A stretch of 64,000 nucleotides of DNA from Alphaproteobacteria bacterium (GTDB lineage: Bacteria; Pseudomonadota; Alphaproteobacteria; Micavibrionales; Micavibrionaceae), in NCBI GenBank assembly GCA_021775995.1, contig JAJFGS010000013.1, positions 558,001 through 622,000 on the forward strand, written 5' to 3'. Positions 56,399-64,000 of this stretch are shown in pieces. Positions within the stretch are counted from its first letter, which is position 1. Each line of letters opens with the position of its first letter. The notes beneath the pieces are model-generated. The model did no database searches. It saw only the letters and a program-made list of their open reading frames with translations, and had not been told where the DNA came from. The translations under genes were made by a program, and so were the position numbers.

Positions 56399-57817
56399 AT
56401 GAAAAAAGATATTTTAATTGTTGATGACGAAGATGATATTAGAGCGCTAATCAAAGCAATCTTAGAAGATGAGGGATATCAAATTCGAGAAGCATCAAAT
56501 TCGGCAGAAGCGTTGGCTGAAGTTGAAAAAAAAGTGCCTGATTTAGCTATACTTGATATTTGGCTTCAAGAAAGTGACAAAGATGGTTTAGAGGTTTTAG
56601 AACAGGTCAAACAAAACAATCCACTCCTACCTATTTTAATGATTAGCGGTCACGGTACGATTGAAACGGCTGTTACAGCCATTAAAAAGGGAGCTTATGA
56701 TTTTATTGAAAAACCATTTAAATCTGACCGCTTACTATTAATGATTACCCGTGCCCTTGAAACAGCAGAGCTGCGTAAAGAAAATCAATCACTCAAAGCA
56801 CAAAAAAATAAAACAGAGCATGAGTTAATTGGTCAATCCACAGCAATCATACAATTAAAAAGCCAAATTGAAAAAATTGCCCCAACCAACAGCCGTGTTT
56901 TTGTTACAGGAGAGGGCGGTACAGGCAAAGAGGTTGTTGCAAAAACAATTCATAATTTATCAATGCGCAAGAACAACCCCTTTATGGTTATCAATTGCGC
57001 CGCACTGCACCCTGAAAGATTGGAAGAAGAACTTTTTGGTGTTTATAAAGATGGCGACTCTCAAAAAGGAGTATTAGAACTCGCCAATGGCGGTACTTTG
57101 TTTTTAGACGAAGTCGCGGACATGCCTCTAGAGACGCAAGCCAAGATATTAAGGGTGTTACAAGACAATCAGATTCACCCTGTTGGAACACAGGATACTA
57201 TTGATATTGACGTTCGTTTCTTAGCATCAACAAATAAAGATTTAGAAGAAGTCATTAAATCAGGAGATTTTAGAGAAGATCTTTATTATCGATTGAATGT
57301 CGTCACACTCAATATTCCACCTGTTCGTCAACGTAAAGAAGATATTCAGCCTTTAATAAACCATTTTTTAGAAAATTTTTCTCTTCAAACTGGACAAATA
57401 AAACGCGTTTTAGCGAAAGATGCTTTAGATAAACTTCAAACATACCAGTGGCCAGGCAATGTCAGACAATTAAAAAACATGATGGAGTGGATCACTATCA
57501 TGACCCCATCACCCGACCAAAAGGCTGAATTAACGAAGGAAGATTTACCCCCTGAGTTTTCAGGCACAGCCAAATCATCTTCTGAAGAACCAGAATTCGA
57601 TTACACCAACCAACCTTTACGTGAAGCACGGGAAATTTTTGAAAAAACCTATCTTAATGCTCAAATTAAGCGCTTTAATGGAAATGTGTCCCAAACAGCA
57701 GAATTTGTTGGTATGGAGCGTTCTGCTCTACATCGAAAGCTAAAGGCACTTGATATTTCACTTGAAGATGCGCAGGATAGTAAAGTTGAAAACATTGCTC
57801 TTGTTAAAAGAGCTTAA
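56399..57817 (+). CDS. ntrX: Response regulator NtrX (NtrC family)
   Basis: 472 residues from ATG 56399; MKKDILIVDDEDDIRALIK is the receiver start, and the longer frame running into ntrY is not needed. The receiver has phosphoacceptor Asp53 (LAILDIWLQESDKDG). The AAA+ domain has Walker A GEGGTGKE (171-178) and Walker B TLFLDEVADMP (233-243). The sigma-54-contacting GAFTGA loop is absent: ELFGVYKDGDSQKGVLELAN stands in its place, as known for NtrX. The C-terminal Fis-type helix-turn-helix is RFNGNVSQTAEFVGMERSAL. It probably regulates without sigma-54 contact. Confidence 0.95.
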   Translation: MKKDILIVDDEDDIRALIKAILEDEGYQIREASNSAEALAEVEKKVPDLAILDIWLQESDKDGLEVLEQVKQNNPLLPILMISGHGTIETAVTAIKKGAYDFIEKPFKSDRLLLMITRALETAELRKENQSLKAQKNKTEHELIGQSTAIIQLKSQIEKIAPTNSRVFVTGEGGTGKEVVAKTIHNLSMRKNNPFMVINCAALHPERLEEELFGVYKDGDSQKGVLELANGGTLFLDEVADMPLETQAKILRVLQDNQIHPVGTQDTIDIDVRFLASTNKDLEEVIKSGDFREDLYYRLNVVTLNIPPVRQRKEDIQPLINHFLENFSLQTGQIKRVLAKDALDKLQTYQWPGNVRQLKNMMEWITIMTPSPDQKAELTKEDLPPEFSGTAKSSSEEPEFDYTNQPLREAREIFEKTYLNAQIKRFNGNVSQTAEFVGMERSALHRKLKALDISLEDAQDSKVENIALVKRA

Positions 57818-57844
57818 ATTCAAAAAATATAATAAGGGTTAAAA

Positions 57845-59221
57845 ATGCGCGTTATTATCTGTGGGGCAGGGGAAGTCGGTTTTAGCATCGCGAGCTATCT
57901 ATCGCGGGAAAGCAATGACGTCACTGTTATTGATGTTTCTCCTGAAATGATTGCCCGTATTAATATGGATATTGATGCTAATGGTATTGTTGGTTCAGCT
58001 TCTAGCCCCGAAATATTGAACGCAGCAGGGGCCAATGATGCAGATATGATTATTGCCGTCACCGAGCATGACGAAGTTAATATGGTGGCTTGTCAGGTTG
58101 CACATTCATTATTTAATGTTCCTAAGAAAATTGCCAGAATTCGCGACCAAGTTTTCAGAGATCCATCATGGGCAAATTTATTTAGCCGCGCCCATTTGCC
58201 CATTGATGTTATCATATCACCAGAGGTGGAAGTCGCTGAAGCTTTTGAAATGCGCCTTTCCGTTCCTGGCACAACAAGTGTGTCACCCATAGCTGAAGGG
58301 CGTCTCTACCTATGTGGTGTCATTTGTGAAGAAGATTGCCCCCTCGTTAATACACCTTTAGGACAACTCATTGATTTATTCCCTGACATGCAGGCTAAAA
58401 TTATTGTCATCGTCAGAAAAGGTAAAAGCTTTATCCCAACGCCTAATGATCAAATGCTTATTAATGATGAAGTGTTCTTTATTACTAAAACAACACAACT
58501 GGGACGCATTCTTTCCACTTTTGGTCATGAAGAGAAAAAAGCGCAAGACATCATCGTTGTTGGTGGCGGAAATATTGGATTAAGCCTTATTCAGAAAATC
58601 CAAAAAACACAAAAGAAAGTTAACTTAAAAGTTATTGAACTCAATACAGAACGTGCAGTCCGCTTAAGTGAAAACTTAGAAGATGTACTTATTTTAAACG
58701 CTTCAGGACTTGATAAAAAGGTTCTAGAAGAGGCAAACATCTCCACCACAGACACCTTAATTGCCGTCACCGAAGATGATGAAACGAATATTTTAGCCAG
58801 CTTATTGGCGCGTCAATATGGCTGCGCACGCGTTATCCCTTTGGTAAATAAAGAAGCTTACAATGCCTTAACGGGAACACTGGGTCTTGGTGCAGTTGTT
58901 TCACCCAAAACAATTACCGTCTCCACTATCATGCAACATGTACGTCGTGGACGCGTTAAAGCAATTCATAACTTACTGGGTAATTTTGCTGAAATATTAG
59001 AGATAGAAGCTTCTGAATCTACTAACATTTTAAATACACCACTAAAAGATATTGGCTTTTCAAAAGATGTTTTTATCTGTGCCATTGTCCGCGACAACAA
59101 CACCATCATTCCTGACTCAAAAAGCATTATAAAAGCAGGTGATCATGTTGTAATTTTAGCAAGAGAAGGCCAAGCCTCAAGAGTTGAAAAAATGTTTTCT
59201 GCTCAAGTAGATATCTTTTAA
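57845..59221 (+). CDS. trkA: Trk potassium uptake regulator TrkA
   Basis: 458 residues, two copies of a RCK-N plus RCK-C unit. The NAD-binding starts are VIICGAGEVGFSIASYLS (residue 3) and DIIVVGGGNIGLSLIQKIQ (about residue 235); the acidic VIDVSPEMIA and VIELNTERAV end the second strands. It gates the TrkH/TrkG potassium channel in response to nucleotides. No channel gene is nearby. AAGGG precedes the ATG. trkA after ntrX is the normal order. Confidence 0.95.
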   Translation: MRVIICGAGEVGFSIASYLSRESNDVTVIDVSPEMIARINMDIDANGIVGSASSPEILNAAGANDADMIIAVTEHDEVNMVACQVAHSLFNVPKKIARIRDQVFRDPSWANLFSRAHLPIDVIISPEVEVAEAFEMRLSVPGTTSVSPIAEGRLYLCGVICEEDCPLVNTPLGQLIDLFPDMQAKIIVIVRKGKSFIPTPNDQMLINDEVFFITKTTQLGRILSTFGHEEKKAQDIIVVGGGNIGLSLIQKIQKTQKKVNLKVIELNTERAVRLSENLEDVLILNASGLDKKVLEEANISTTDTLIAVTEDDETNILASLLARQYGCARVIPLVNKEAYNALTGTLGLGAVVSPKTITVSTIMQHVRRGRVKAIHNLLGNFAEILEIEASESTNILNTPLKDIGFSKDVFICAIVRDNNTIIPDSKSIIKAGDHVVILAREGQASRVEKMFSAQVDIF

Positions 59222-59233
59222 AAGGAATTTTTG

Positions 59234-60118
59234 ATGCCACGTTATATTTATCTTAACGGTCAATATGTCCCACCTTCACATGCCTCTATCCATCCAGAAG
59301 ATCGTGGTTTCTTGTTCGGGGATGCCGTTTATGAAGTTATAGGTTGTATTCACGGCCACCTAGCTGACGAAACAGGGCATTTAGATAGGCTGGAACGTTC
59401 ATTGTCAGAACTTCATATGCCAATGCCTGTTGAACGCGAAACATTACGGTTTTTAATGCGCGAAGTTTTACGCCGCAATAACCAAAAAAATGCAGCAATT
59501 TATATTCAAATTACACGCGGTGCCGCAAAACGTGATTTTAAATTTCCTGCGCCAGATACGCCACAAACACTCATGATAATTCCTTATGATTTTAACTTTG
59601 ATGAGCAAGCAGCCGTACATAACGGTGTTAAAATTAAAACAACAAACGATATTCGATGGAAACATCGTGACATTAAAACAGTCCTCTTGCTGCCACAATC
59701 TATGGCAAAACAAAATGCCGTAGATAATGGAGCCGATGATGCATGGATGGTTGATCCAGATGGTTTCGTTACGGAAGCCTCTGCCAGCAATGCCTTTATT
59801 GTCAAAGATAGTAAAATTATCACAAGACCAATATCACATGATATTTTACGCGGCATCACAAGAACGGCTATTGAAAAACTTTGTCATGAGAGCAACATGG
59901 CTCTTGAAGAACGTAAATTCGCCCCTCAAGAGGCTTATGAAGCAGACGAAGCCTTTAATACAAGTGCAACGTCCTTAATTGTACCTGTTATAAGCATTGA
60001 TGATCATCAAATTGGAAACGGTAAACGCGGCAAAATTGCTAAATTTCTTTATGATGAATATCGTGCCTATGCTGAAGGTTTGCGTGGAAAGCAGGTTCAC
60101 TGGGAACCAGGTTTATGA
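59234..60118 (+). CDS. dat: D-amino-acid aminotransferase / class IV PLP enzyme
   Basis: 294 residues from the ATG at 59234 (AAAGGA eight bases upstream; a TTG one codon earlier is also open). Class IV fold: YIYLNGQYVPPSHASIHPEDRGFLFGDAVYEV, then ITRGAAKRDFKFP, the PLP lysine in WKHRDIKTVLLLP and the cofactor-binding VTEASASNAFIV. D-alanine:2-oxoglutarate transfer for peptidoglycan precursors is likely, but branched-chain aminotransferase or aminodeoxychorismate lyase activity cannot be excluded. Its stop overlaps the HAD gene by four bases. Confidence 0.88.
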   Translation: MPRYIYLNGQYVPPSHASIHPEDRGFLFGDAVYEVIGCIHGHLADETGHLDRLERSLSELHMPMPVERETLRFLMREVLRRNNQKNAAIYIQITRGAAKRDFKFPAPDTPQTLMIIPYDFNFDEQAAVHNGVKIKTTNDIRWKHRDIKTVLLLPQSMAKQNAVDNGADDAWMVDPDGFVTEASASNAFIVKDSKIITRPISHDILRGITRTAIEKLCHESNMALEERKFAPQEAYEADEAFNTSATSLIVPVISIDDHQIGNGKRGKIAKFLYDEYRAYAEGLRGKQVHWEPGL

Positions 60119-60792
60119 TTTCAAATTATAAAGCTATTATTTTTGATTGGGATGGAACGCTTGTCGATACATGTGGGCTGGTCTTAGATGCCCATAATCA
60201 TGTTCGAAAAACCTATAATTATCCACTATGGACGATGGAAGATTTTTTAGGACAAGCCAGCCAATCTGCCAGAGAATATTATCCAACTGTTTATGGTGAT
60301 AAATCAGATGAAGCACAGGCACTTCTCTATGAATATGTCACAGAACACCATCTCACATTTCTTAAACCTATGGATAATGTAAATGATCTTTTAAAAATCA
60401 TAAATGATTCAAACATACCCATGGGAGTTGTTAGCAATAAACGTCATAAGACTTTAAATATTGAAATTGATCATATGCAGTGGCGTAGTCATTTTAAATC
60501 TGCGATTGGGGCAGGGAAGGCCACCAAAGATAAACCAGCAACCGACCCTTTACTCATGGCTCTCAATGAAATGGATAGCAATTTAAAACCTGCAGACATT
60601 TTATATATAGGTGACACAGAAACTGACCTTCTTTGCGCCCAAAACGCCAAATGTGATATTGCCCTTATTCAGTCAGACAAGCCTCGCCCAGACTTAATTA
60701 GCAAATATTCCCCTGATTATACGTGTAATAATCTATTAGAATTAATTGACCTAATTAAAAGCCATAAGCCAAGTATAATTAAGGCTTGCTAA
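60115..60792 (+). CDS. HAD family hydrolase (phosphoglycolate-phosphatase-like)
   Basis: 225 residues. Motif I IIFDWDGTLVDT has the nucleophile Asp11 and Asp13; a helical cap follows; motif II is MGVVSNKRHKTL, motif III the lysine in GAGKATKDKPATDPLL, and motif IV ILYIGDTETDLLCAQNA. This is the Gph/PGP-like subfamily of small-molecule phosphatases; the substrate is unknown. It overlaps dat by four bases (ATGA) and is followed by hfq after 83 bases that probably carry the hfq promoter or leader. Confidence 0.88.
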   Translation: MISNYKAIIFDWDGTLVDTCGLVLDAHNHVRKTYNYPLWTMEDFLGQASQSAREYYPTVYGDKSDEAQALLYEYVTEHHLTFLKPMDNVNDLLKIINDSNIPMGVVSNKRHKTLNIEIDHMQWRSHFKSAIGAGKATKDKPATDPLLMALNEMDSNLKPADILYIGDTETDLLCAQNAKCDIALIQSDKPRPDLISKYSPDYTCNNLLELIDLIKSHKPSIIKAC

Positions 60793-60875
60793 ATAAGCTT
60801 AAATTCTATAGTTAAAATCCTGATAGAGCTTGAATGAACAAGCCAAACACATATAAAAAGAAGGATAAGCTCAAA

Positions 60876-61118
60876 ATGGCTGAAAAATCCCAAAGCGTCC
60901 AAGACGTGTTCCTCAATAAAATTCGCAAAGAAAAAATGACTGTTACTGTATTCCTTGTTAATGGCGTAAAGCTTCAAGGTGTTGTGACATGGTTTGATAA
61001 TTTTTCAATGCTGCTTCGTCGTGAAAGCCATGTTCAATTGGTTTATAAACATGCGATTTCAACCATCATGCCAGGAGGGCCTTTAAACCTTCAAGAAGAT
61101 GGTGAAGAAGAAGAATAA
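60876..61118 (+). CDS. hfq: RNA chaperone Hfq
   Basis: 80 residues from ATG 60876, with AGAAGGA about ten bases upstream; a 14-codon extension to 60834 is open but unlike Hfq. Sm1 motif region [20 protein letters not shown], then [20 protein letters not shown] and the Sm2 motif [12 protein letters not shown] are all standard. The hexamer pairs small RNAs with messages. The C-terminus ends in an acidic EDGEEEE. hflX follows after three bases, the common hfq-hflX pair. Confidence 0.97.
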   Translation: MAEKSQSVQDVFLNKIRKEKMTVTVFLVNGVKLQGVVTWFDNFSMLLRRESHVQLVYKHAISTIMPGGPLNLQEDGEEEE

Positions 61119-61121
61119 TTT

Positions 61122-62462
61122 TTGTTTGAACATCAACATCCTTCAGAAATTGTTGAAACAGCGCTGATCATTCATCCTGTTTTCACCAATGTGCCCGTGC
61201 CAGAGCGGGGAGACATTGAACAAGCAATAGGGGAAGCCTGCGGCCTTGCCGAGGCCATCAAATTACAAGTTTGCCATACAATGCGCGCCAATATTGGACG
61301 CATTACACCAGGTTATCTTTTCGGTAAAGGAACGCGTGATAATATAGCTGAGGCAATTAAAGAGTTTGAGCCCGATATTGTAATGGTCAACTTTACTTTA
61401 TCACCCGTTCAACAACGTAACCTTGAAAAACAGTTTAATACTAAAATTATTGATCGTACTGGATTAATCCTTGAAATATTTGGCGCACGAGCCCAAACCA
61501 AAGAAGGACGTATTCAGGTAGAACTTGCGCAGCTTGAATATCAAAAATCTCGCCTTGTTAAAGCTTGGTCACATCTAGAACGCCAACGTGGTGGTCAAAG
61601 CTTTGTTGGGGGTCCAGGAGAAAGTCAGATTGAGTTAGATCGCCGTATGATTGCGGGTCGTATATCCAACCTTAAAAAAGAATTGATAAAAGTGCGCAAA
61701 ACCCGTGAATTGGGGCGTAAAGCGCGGGAACGTGTTCCGTTTCCTGTTATTGCTCTTGTTGGATATACAAATGCAGGTAAATCAACGTTATTTAATAAAT
61801 TAACAGGCTCTGATGTATTTGCGAAAGATCTGTTGTTTGCAACACTTGACCCAACAATGCGGCGCATGGAATTGCCCTCTGGACGTGACATTATACTGTC
61901 AGATACTGTTGGCTTTATTACAGATCTACCCACACATTTAATCGAAGCCTTTCGGGCAACGTTAGACCAAACCCAACATGCAGATATGATTTTTCATGTT
62001 CGTGATGCAACCCAAACAGATTATGAATCTCATAAAAAAGATGTCATAAAAATCATGAAAGACCTTGGTATTGAATACGAGGCTGATAATCGCATTTTTG
62101 AAGTCATTAATAAAATCGACATTTGTTCCGAAAACCGTCTGATTGAAATTAAGCGTGAGGCGCAATACGAATCTAATGTTATTCCTGTTTCTGCGCATAC
62201 AGGAGAAGGTTTGGACAATCTATTAGAAACAATTGACGATTTTCTATCTCGCCATTCAAAATCCATTTCATATCATTTACCTTTATCTGATGGTAAAGCC
62301 TTAGCTTGGCTTCATCGGCATGCTGAAGTTATAAATACAAAACAGGGGGCAGACGCCGCCGAAGTTTTAGTGCATATTGACCCTGCAAACCAAAATAAAT
62401 TCGAAGGACTATTCCCTTATGCCCCAGTCATTCAAAAAAATGGATCCACAAAAGATAGCTGA
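61122..62462 (+). CDS. hflX: GTPase HflX
   Basis: 446 residues. The first start available is TTG at 61122, four bases after the hfq stop, with only a weak purine run as ribosome-binding site. The N-terminal HflX domain contains YLFGKGTRDNI, DRTGLILEIFGARAQTKEG and a coiled segment; the GTPase domain has G1 ALVGYTNAGKSTLFNKL, G2/G3 FATLDPT and LSDTVGFITDLP, and G4 EVINKIDI. It binds the 50S subunit and rescues or splits stalled ribosomes, especially under stress. Confidence 0.95.
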   Translation: MFEHQHPSEIVETALIIHPVFTNVPVPERGDIEQAIGEACGLAEAIKLQVCHTMRANIGRITPGYLFGKGTRDNIAEAIKEFEPDIVMVNFTLSPVQQRNLEKQFNTKIIDRTGLILEIFGARAQTKEGRIQVELAQLEYQKSRLVKAWSHLERQRGGQSFVGGPGESQIELDRRMIAGRISNLKKELIKVRKTRELGRKARERVPFPVIALVGYTNAGKSTLFNKLTGSDVFAKDLLFATLDPTMRRMELPSGRDIILSDTVGFITDLPTHLIEAFRATLDQTQHADMIFHVRDATQTDYESHKKDVIKIMKDLGIEYEADNRIFEVINKIDICSENRLIEIKREAQYESNVIPVSAHTGEGLDNLLETIDDFLSRHSKSISYHLPLSDGKALAWLHRHAEVINTKQGADAAEVLVHIDPANQNKFEGLFPYAPVIQKNGSTKDS

Positions 62463-63282
62463 TATTATTAAAGAGGTGGCTTCTAGTAAAATTGTGCCTC
62501 GGTTTCAGCAGCTTGAAAAACATGAAATTTCAACCAAATCTGGGCCATCTGATTTAGTCACCATTGCAGATTTAGAAGCCGAAATTGACTTAACAAGAAT
62601 TTTTAAAGATATATTGCCTGGCTCTCATGTTGTTGGCGAAGAAGCTGTTTCAAAAAAGGAAACAGATATGAGTCTGCTCGCAACAGAAAGTGAACCTATT
62701 TGGGTTATTGATCCCGTTGACGGCACAAATAACTTTGCGCATGGCAAACCTATTTTTGGAACAATTGTCGCTTTGGCACAAGGCGGAGAAACTATTCAAA
62801 GCTGGATTTATGATATCCCCAATGATCGTATCGCCATAGCAGAGAAGGGGGCCAGTGTAGAATTAGATGGCGCACGCATTAGTTATCCAAAAATGGAAAA
62901 CTCACTGAATGAAACGCGCGGATTTATCAGTCGTCAATTTTTACCCTCAAAACTCAAAGAAGAATTGAAAGAAGTTCTAGATAAAGAATTTGGTAACATA
63001 GAGACCTATATGTGTTGCGCCCATGAATATCTCGATATTTTGGCAGGAGAGGCACATTTTGCGATGTATTCACGTATCCGCCCTTGGGATCATTTGGCAG
63101 GCGCCATGATGATAGAAGAGGCGGGCGGTCATGTTCGCAAATGGGATAAATCTTTATATAAACCCGGTGATGAATACGGTGGGGTCATCTGCACCCCAAA
63201 TAAAGAAGTATGGGACAATATCCATGACTTATTGCTCAAACAATATTTAGAAGCACCTACTTCTGCGCGCGCCAAAGGGTAA
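62419..63282 (+). CDS. Inositol monophosphatase family protein
   Basis: 287 residues from ATG 62419 (AAGGA ten bases upstream); ATG 62440 is an alternative. Either overlaps hflX, by 44 or 23 bases. Metal-binding motifs: GEEAVSKKE, IWVIDPVDGTNNFAHGKP and RPWDHLAGAMMIEEAGG. Members act on inositol phosphate, histidinol phosphate (HisN) or PAP (CysQ); which one applies is open. It is not in the usual hflX-mazG order. Its end overlaps convergent mazG by 26 bases. Confidence 0.88.
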   Translation: MPQSFKKMDPQKIADIIKEVASSKIVPRFQQLEKHEISTKSGPSDLVTIADLEAEIDLTRIFKDILPGSHVVGEEAVSKKETDMSLLATESEPIWVIDPVDGTNNFAHGKPIFGTIVALAQGGETIQSWIYDIPNDRIAIAEKGASVELDGARISYPKMENSLNETRGFISRQFLPSKLKEELKEVLDKEFGNIETYMCCAHEYLDILAGEAHFAMYSRIRPWDHLAGAMMIEEAGGHVRKWDKSLYKPGDEYGGVICTPNKEVWDNIHDLLLKQYLEAPTSARAKG

Positions 63283-64000
63283 GCATTTCATCAAGAGACA
63301 AAGAACTAAATTCTACACCATCCTTTACACAATCTGCTTCCATACCTTCAAATCGTTTGATAAATTTATTATTGGCTTTACGCAAGGCTTCTTCTGCGTT
63401 CAATCCTTGCATGCGCCCATAGTTCACGAGACAAAAAAGTAAGTCACCAAACTCTTCTTCTTTATGAGTCTGCTCCGTTGCTTCTTTAAATTCTTCTATC
63501 TCCTCTTCAAGCTTTTTAAATGCACCTTCAGAATCAGGCCATTCATAACCAACCTTGGCGGCTTTCTTTTGTAGCTTATACGAACGGAGCAGGGCAGGCA
63601 GACCCTTTGTTACGCCGCTTAAGGCACCATCACTCTTCTTTTCTTTTGCCTTTTGATCGTCCCAAATCTCATTCACATCGCTGGCACTTTGTGCTTCGGC
63701 ATCGCCAAACACATGTGGATGGCGTGAAATCATTTTCTCTGCTACAGCATCCGCAACATCATCAAAAGAAAATACGTTATCCTCGGATGCCATTTGCGTG
63801 TGATAGATAACCTGCAATAACAAATCACCCAACTCATCCTTCAAATCTGCCATGTTGCCATTTTCAATGGCATCGGCAACTTCATACGCTTCTTCAATCG
63901 TATATTTTACAATTGATTTAAAATCTTGTTCCTTATCCCACGGACAGCCTTTTTCAGGATCACGCAAACACGCCATCACCCATTTGAGCTTCTCAATAGA
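63257..64000 (-). CDS. mazG: Nucleoside triphosphate pyrophosphohydrolase MazG (5' end cut by window)
   Basis: At least 247 residues; the frame stays open to the window edge (SIEKLKW precedes VMACLRDPEKGCPWD), so the start lies beyond base 64000. Two MazG domains: the first has KGCPWDKEQDFKSIVKYTIEEAYEV-type sequence (metal-binding EEAYE), followed by DELGDLLLQVIYHTQMA; the second has LEEEIEEFKEA and EEFGDLLFCLVNYGR. It hydrolyses nucleoside triphosphates and in E. coli dampens the stringent response. Its place after hflX is normal. Confidence 0.95.
   Translation of the reverse strand, partial: SIEKLKWVMACLRDPEKGCPWDKEQDFKSIVKYTIEEAYEVADAIENGNMADLKDELGDLLLQVIYHTQMASEDNVFSFDDVADAVAEKMISRHPHVFGDAEAQSASDVNEIWDDQKAKEKKSDGALSGVTKGLPALLRSYKLQKKAAKVGYEWPDSEGAFKKLEEEIEEFKEATEQTHKEEEFGDLLFCLVNYGRMQGLNAEEALRKANNKFIKRFEGMEADCVKDGVEFSSLSLDEMLTLWRAQK

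Overview
The window is a 64 kb piece of an AT-rich alphaproteobacterial chromosome, almost entirely housekeeping. The evidence for Alphaproteobacteria is the gene order (proS-lolF-lolD-dnaE; rpsB-tsf-pyrH-frr-uppS-cdsA-dxr-rseP-bamA-skp-lpxD-fabZ-lpxA-lpxI-lpxB; gltA-gltX-comEC-lexA-trpCDG; ppiD-tpiA-secG-pyrG-kdsA-eno-ftsB-pdhABC-lpd-lipA-coq10; cinA-pgpA-ispDF; ntrYX-trkA-dat-hfq-hflX-mazG), a pyruvate dehydrogenase E1-beta with its own lipoyl domain, a fused IspDF, LpxI instead of LpxH, and a GTTC-N7-GTTC LexA operator. I cannot fix the genus. An uncultured lineage or a Micavibrio-like one would fit, but this is not shown by the sequence.

Layout. 1-5.6 kb: end of proS, the lipoprotein-release transporter (one LolC/E-type permease plus LolD) and the replicative polymerase dnaE. 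5.8-6.4 kb: a reverse-strand orphan gene with an internal duplication, then the rpsB leader. 6.4-21 kb: one long forward block for translation factors, UMP kinase, isoprenoid and phospholipid precursors, the outer-membrane assembly machine (RseP, BamA, Skp) and lipid A synthesis. 21-29.5 kb: a mainly reverse block with gltA, gltX, lexA and trpCDG; comEC lies on the forward strand inside it. 29.5-32 kb: a divergent polysaccharide deacetylase and two tandem, paralogous, unrecognised membrane proteins, which separate trpGDC from trpE. 32-43.8 kb: trpE and ppiD (reverse), tpiA, an orphan, secG, pyrG, a methyltransferase, kdsA, a GxxExxY protein, eno, a degenerate histidine phosphatase and ftsB. 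43.9-51.8 kb: the pyruvate dehydrogenase operon with lipoate synthase, interrupted by a TIR-like (CAP12/Pycsar-type) gene and by a membrane-anchored orphan on either side of lipA. 51.8-64 kb: cinA, pgpA and ispDF (reverse), then ntrYX, trkA, dat, a HAD phosphatase, hfq, hflX and an inositol-monophosphatase (forward), and mazG cut off by the window end.

The most striking non-genic signal is a set of small palindromic repeat elements, 66-130 bp, bounded by GTCATnCC-type or GTAACCCCG-type inverted repeats. Most sit between genes. One is inserted in frame in pdhB, where it encodes 31 residues of the linker behind the lipoyl domain; another supplies the last codons and the stop of trpC. This resembles the protein-coding palindromic elements known from Rickettsia. 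The best candidates for an undescribed system are the TIR-like gene with the membrane protein around lipA, and the tandem membrane-protein pair with duplicated promoters at 30.8-32.0 kb. Two conserved neighbourhoods are eroded: moaC-moeA are missing between trpC and lexA, and dusB-ntrB-ntrC are missing before ntrYX. No tRNA, rRNA, CRISPR array, insertion sequence or transposase gene was seen.
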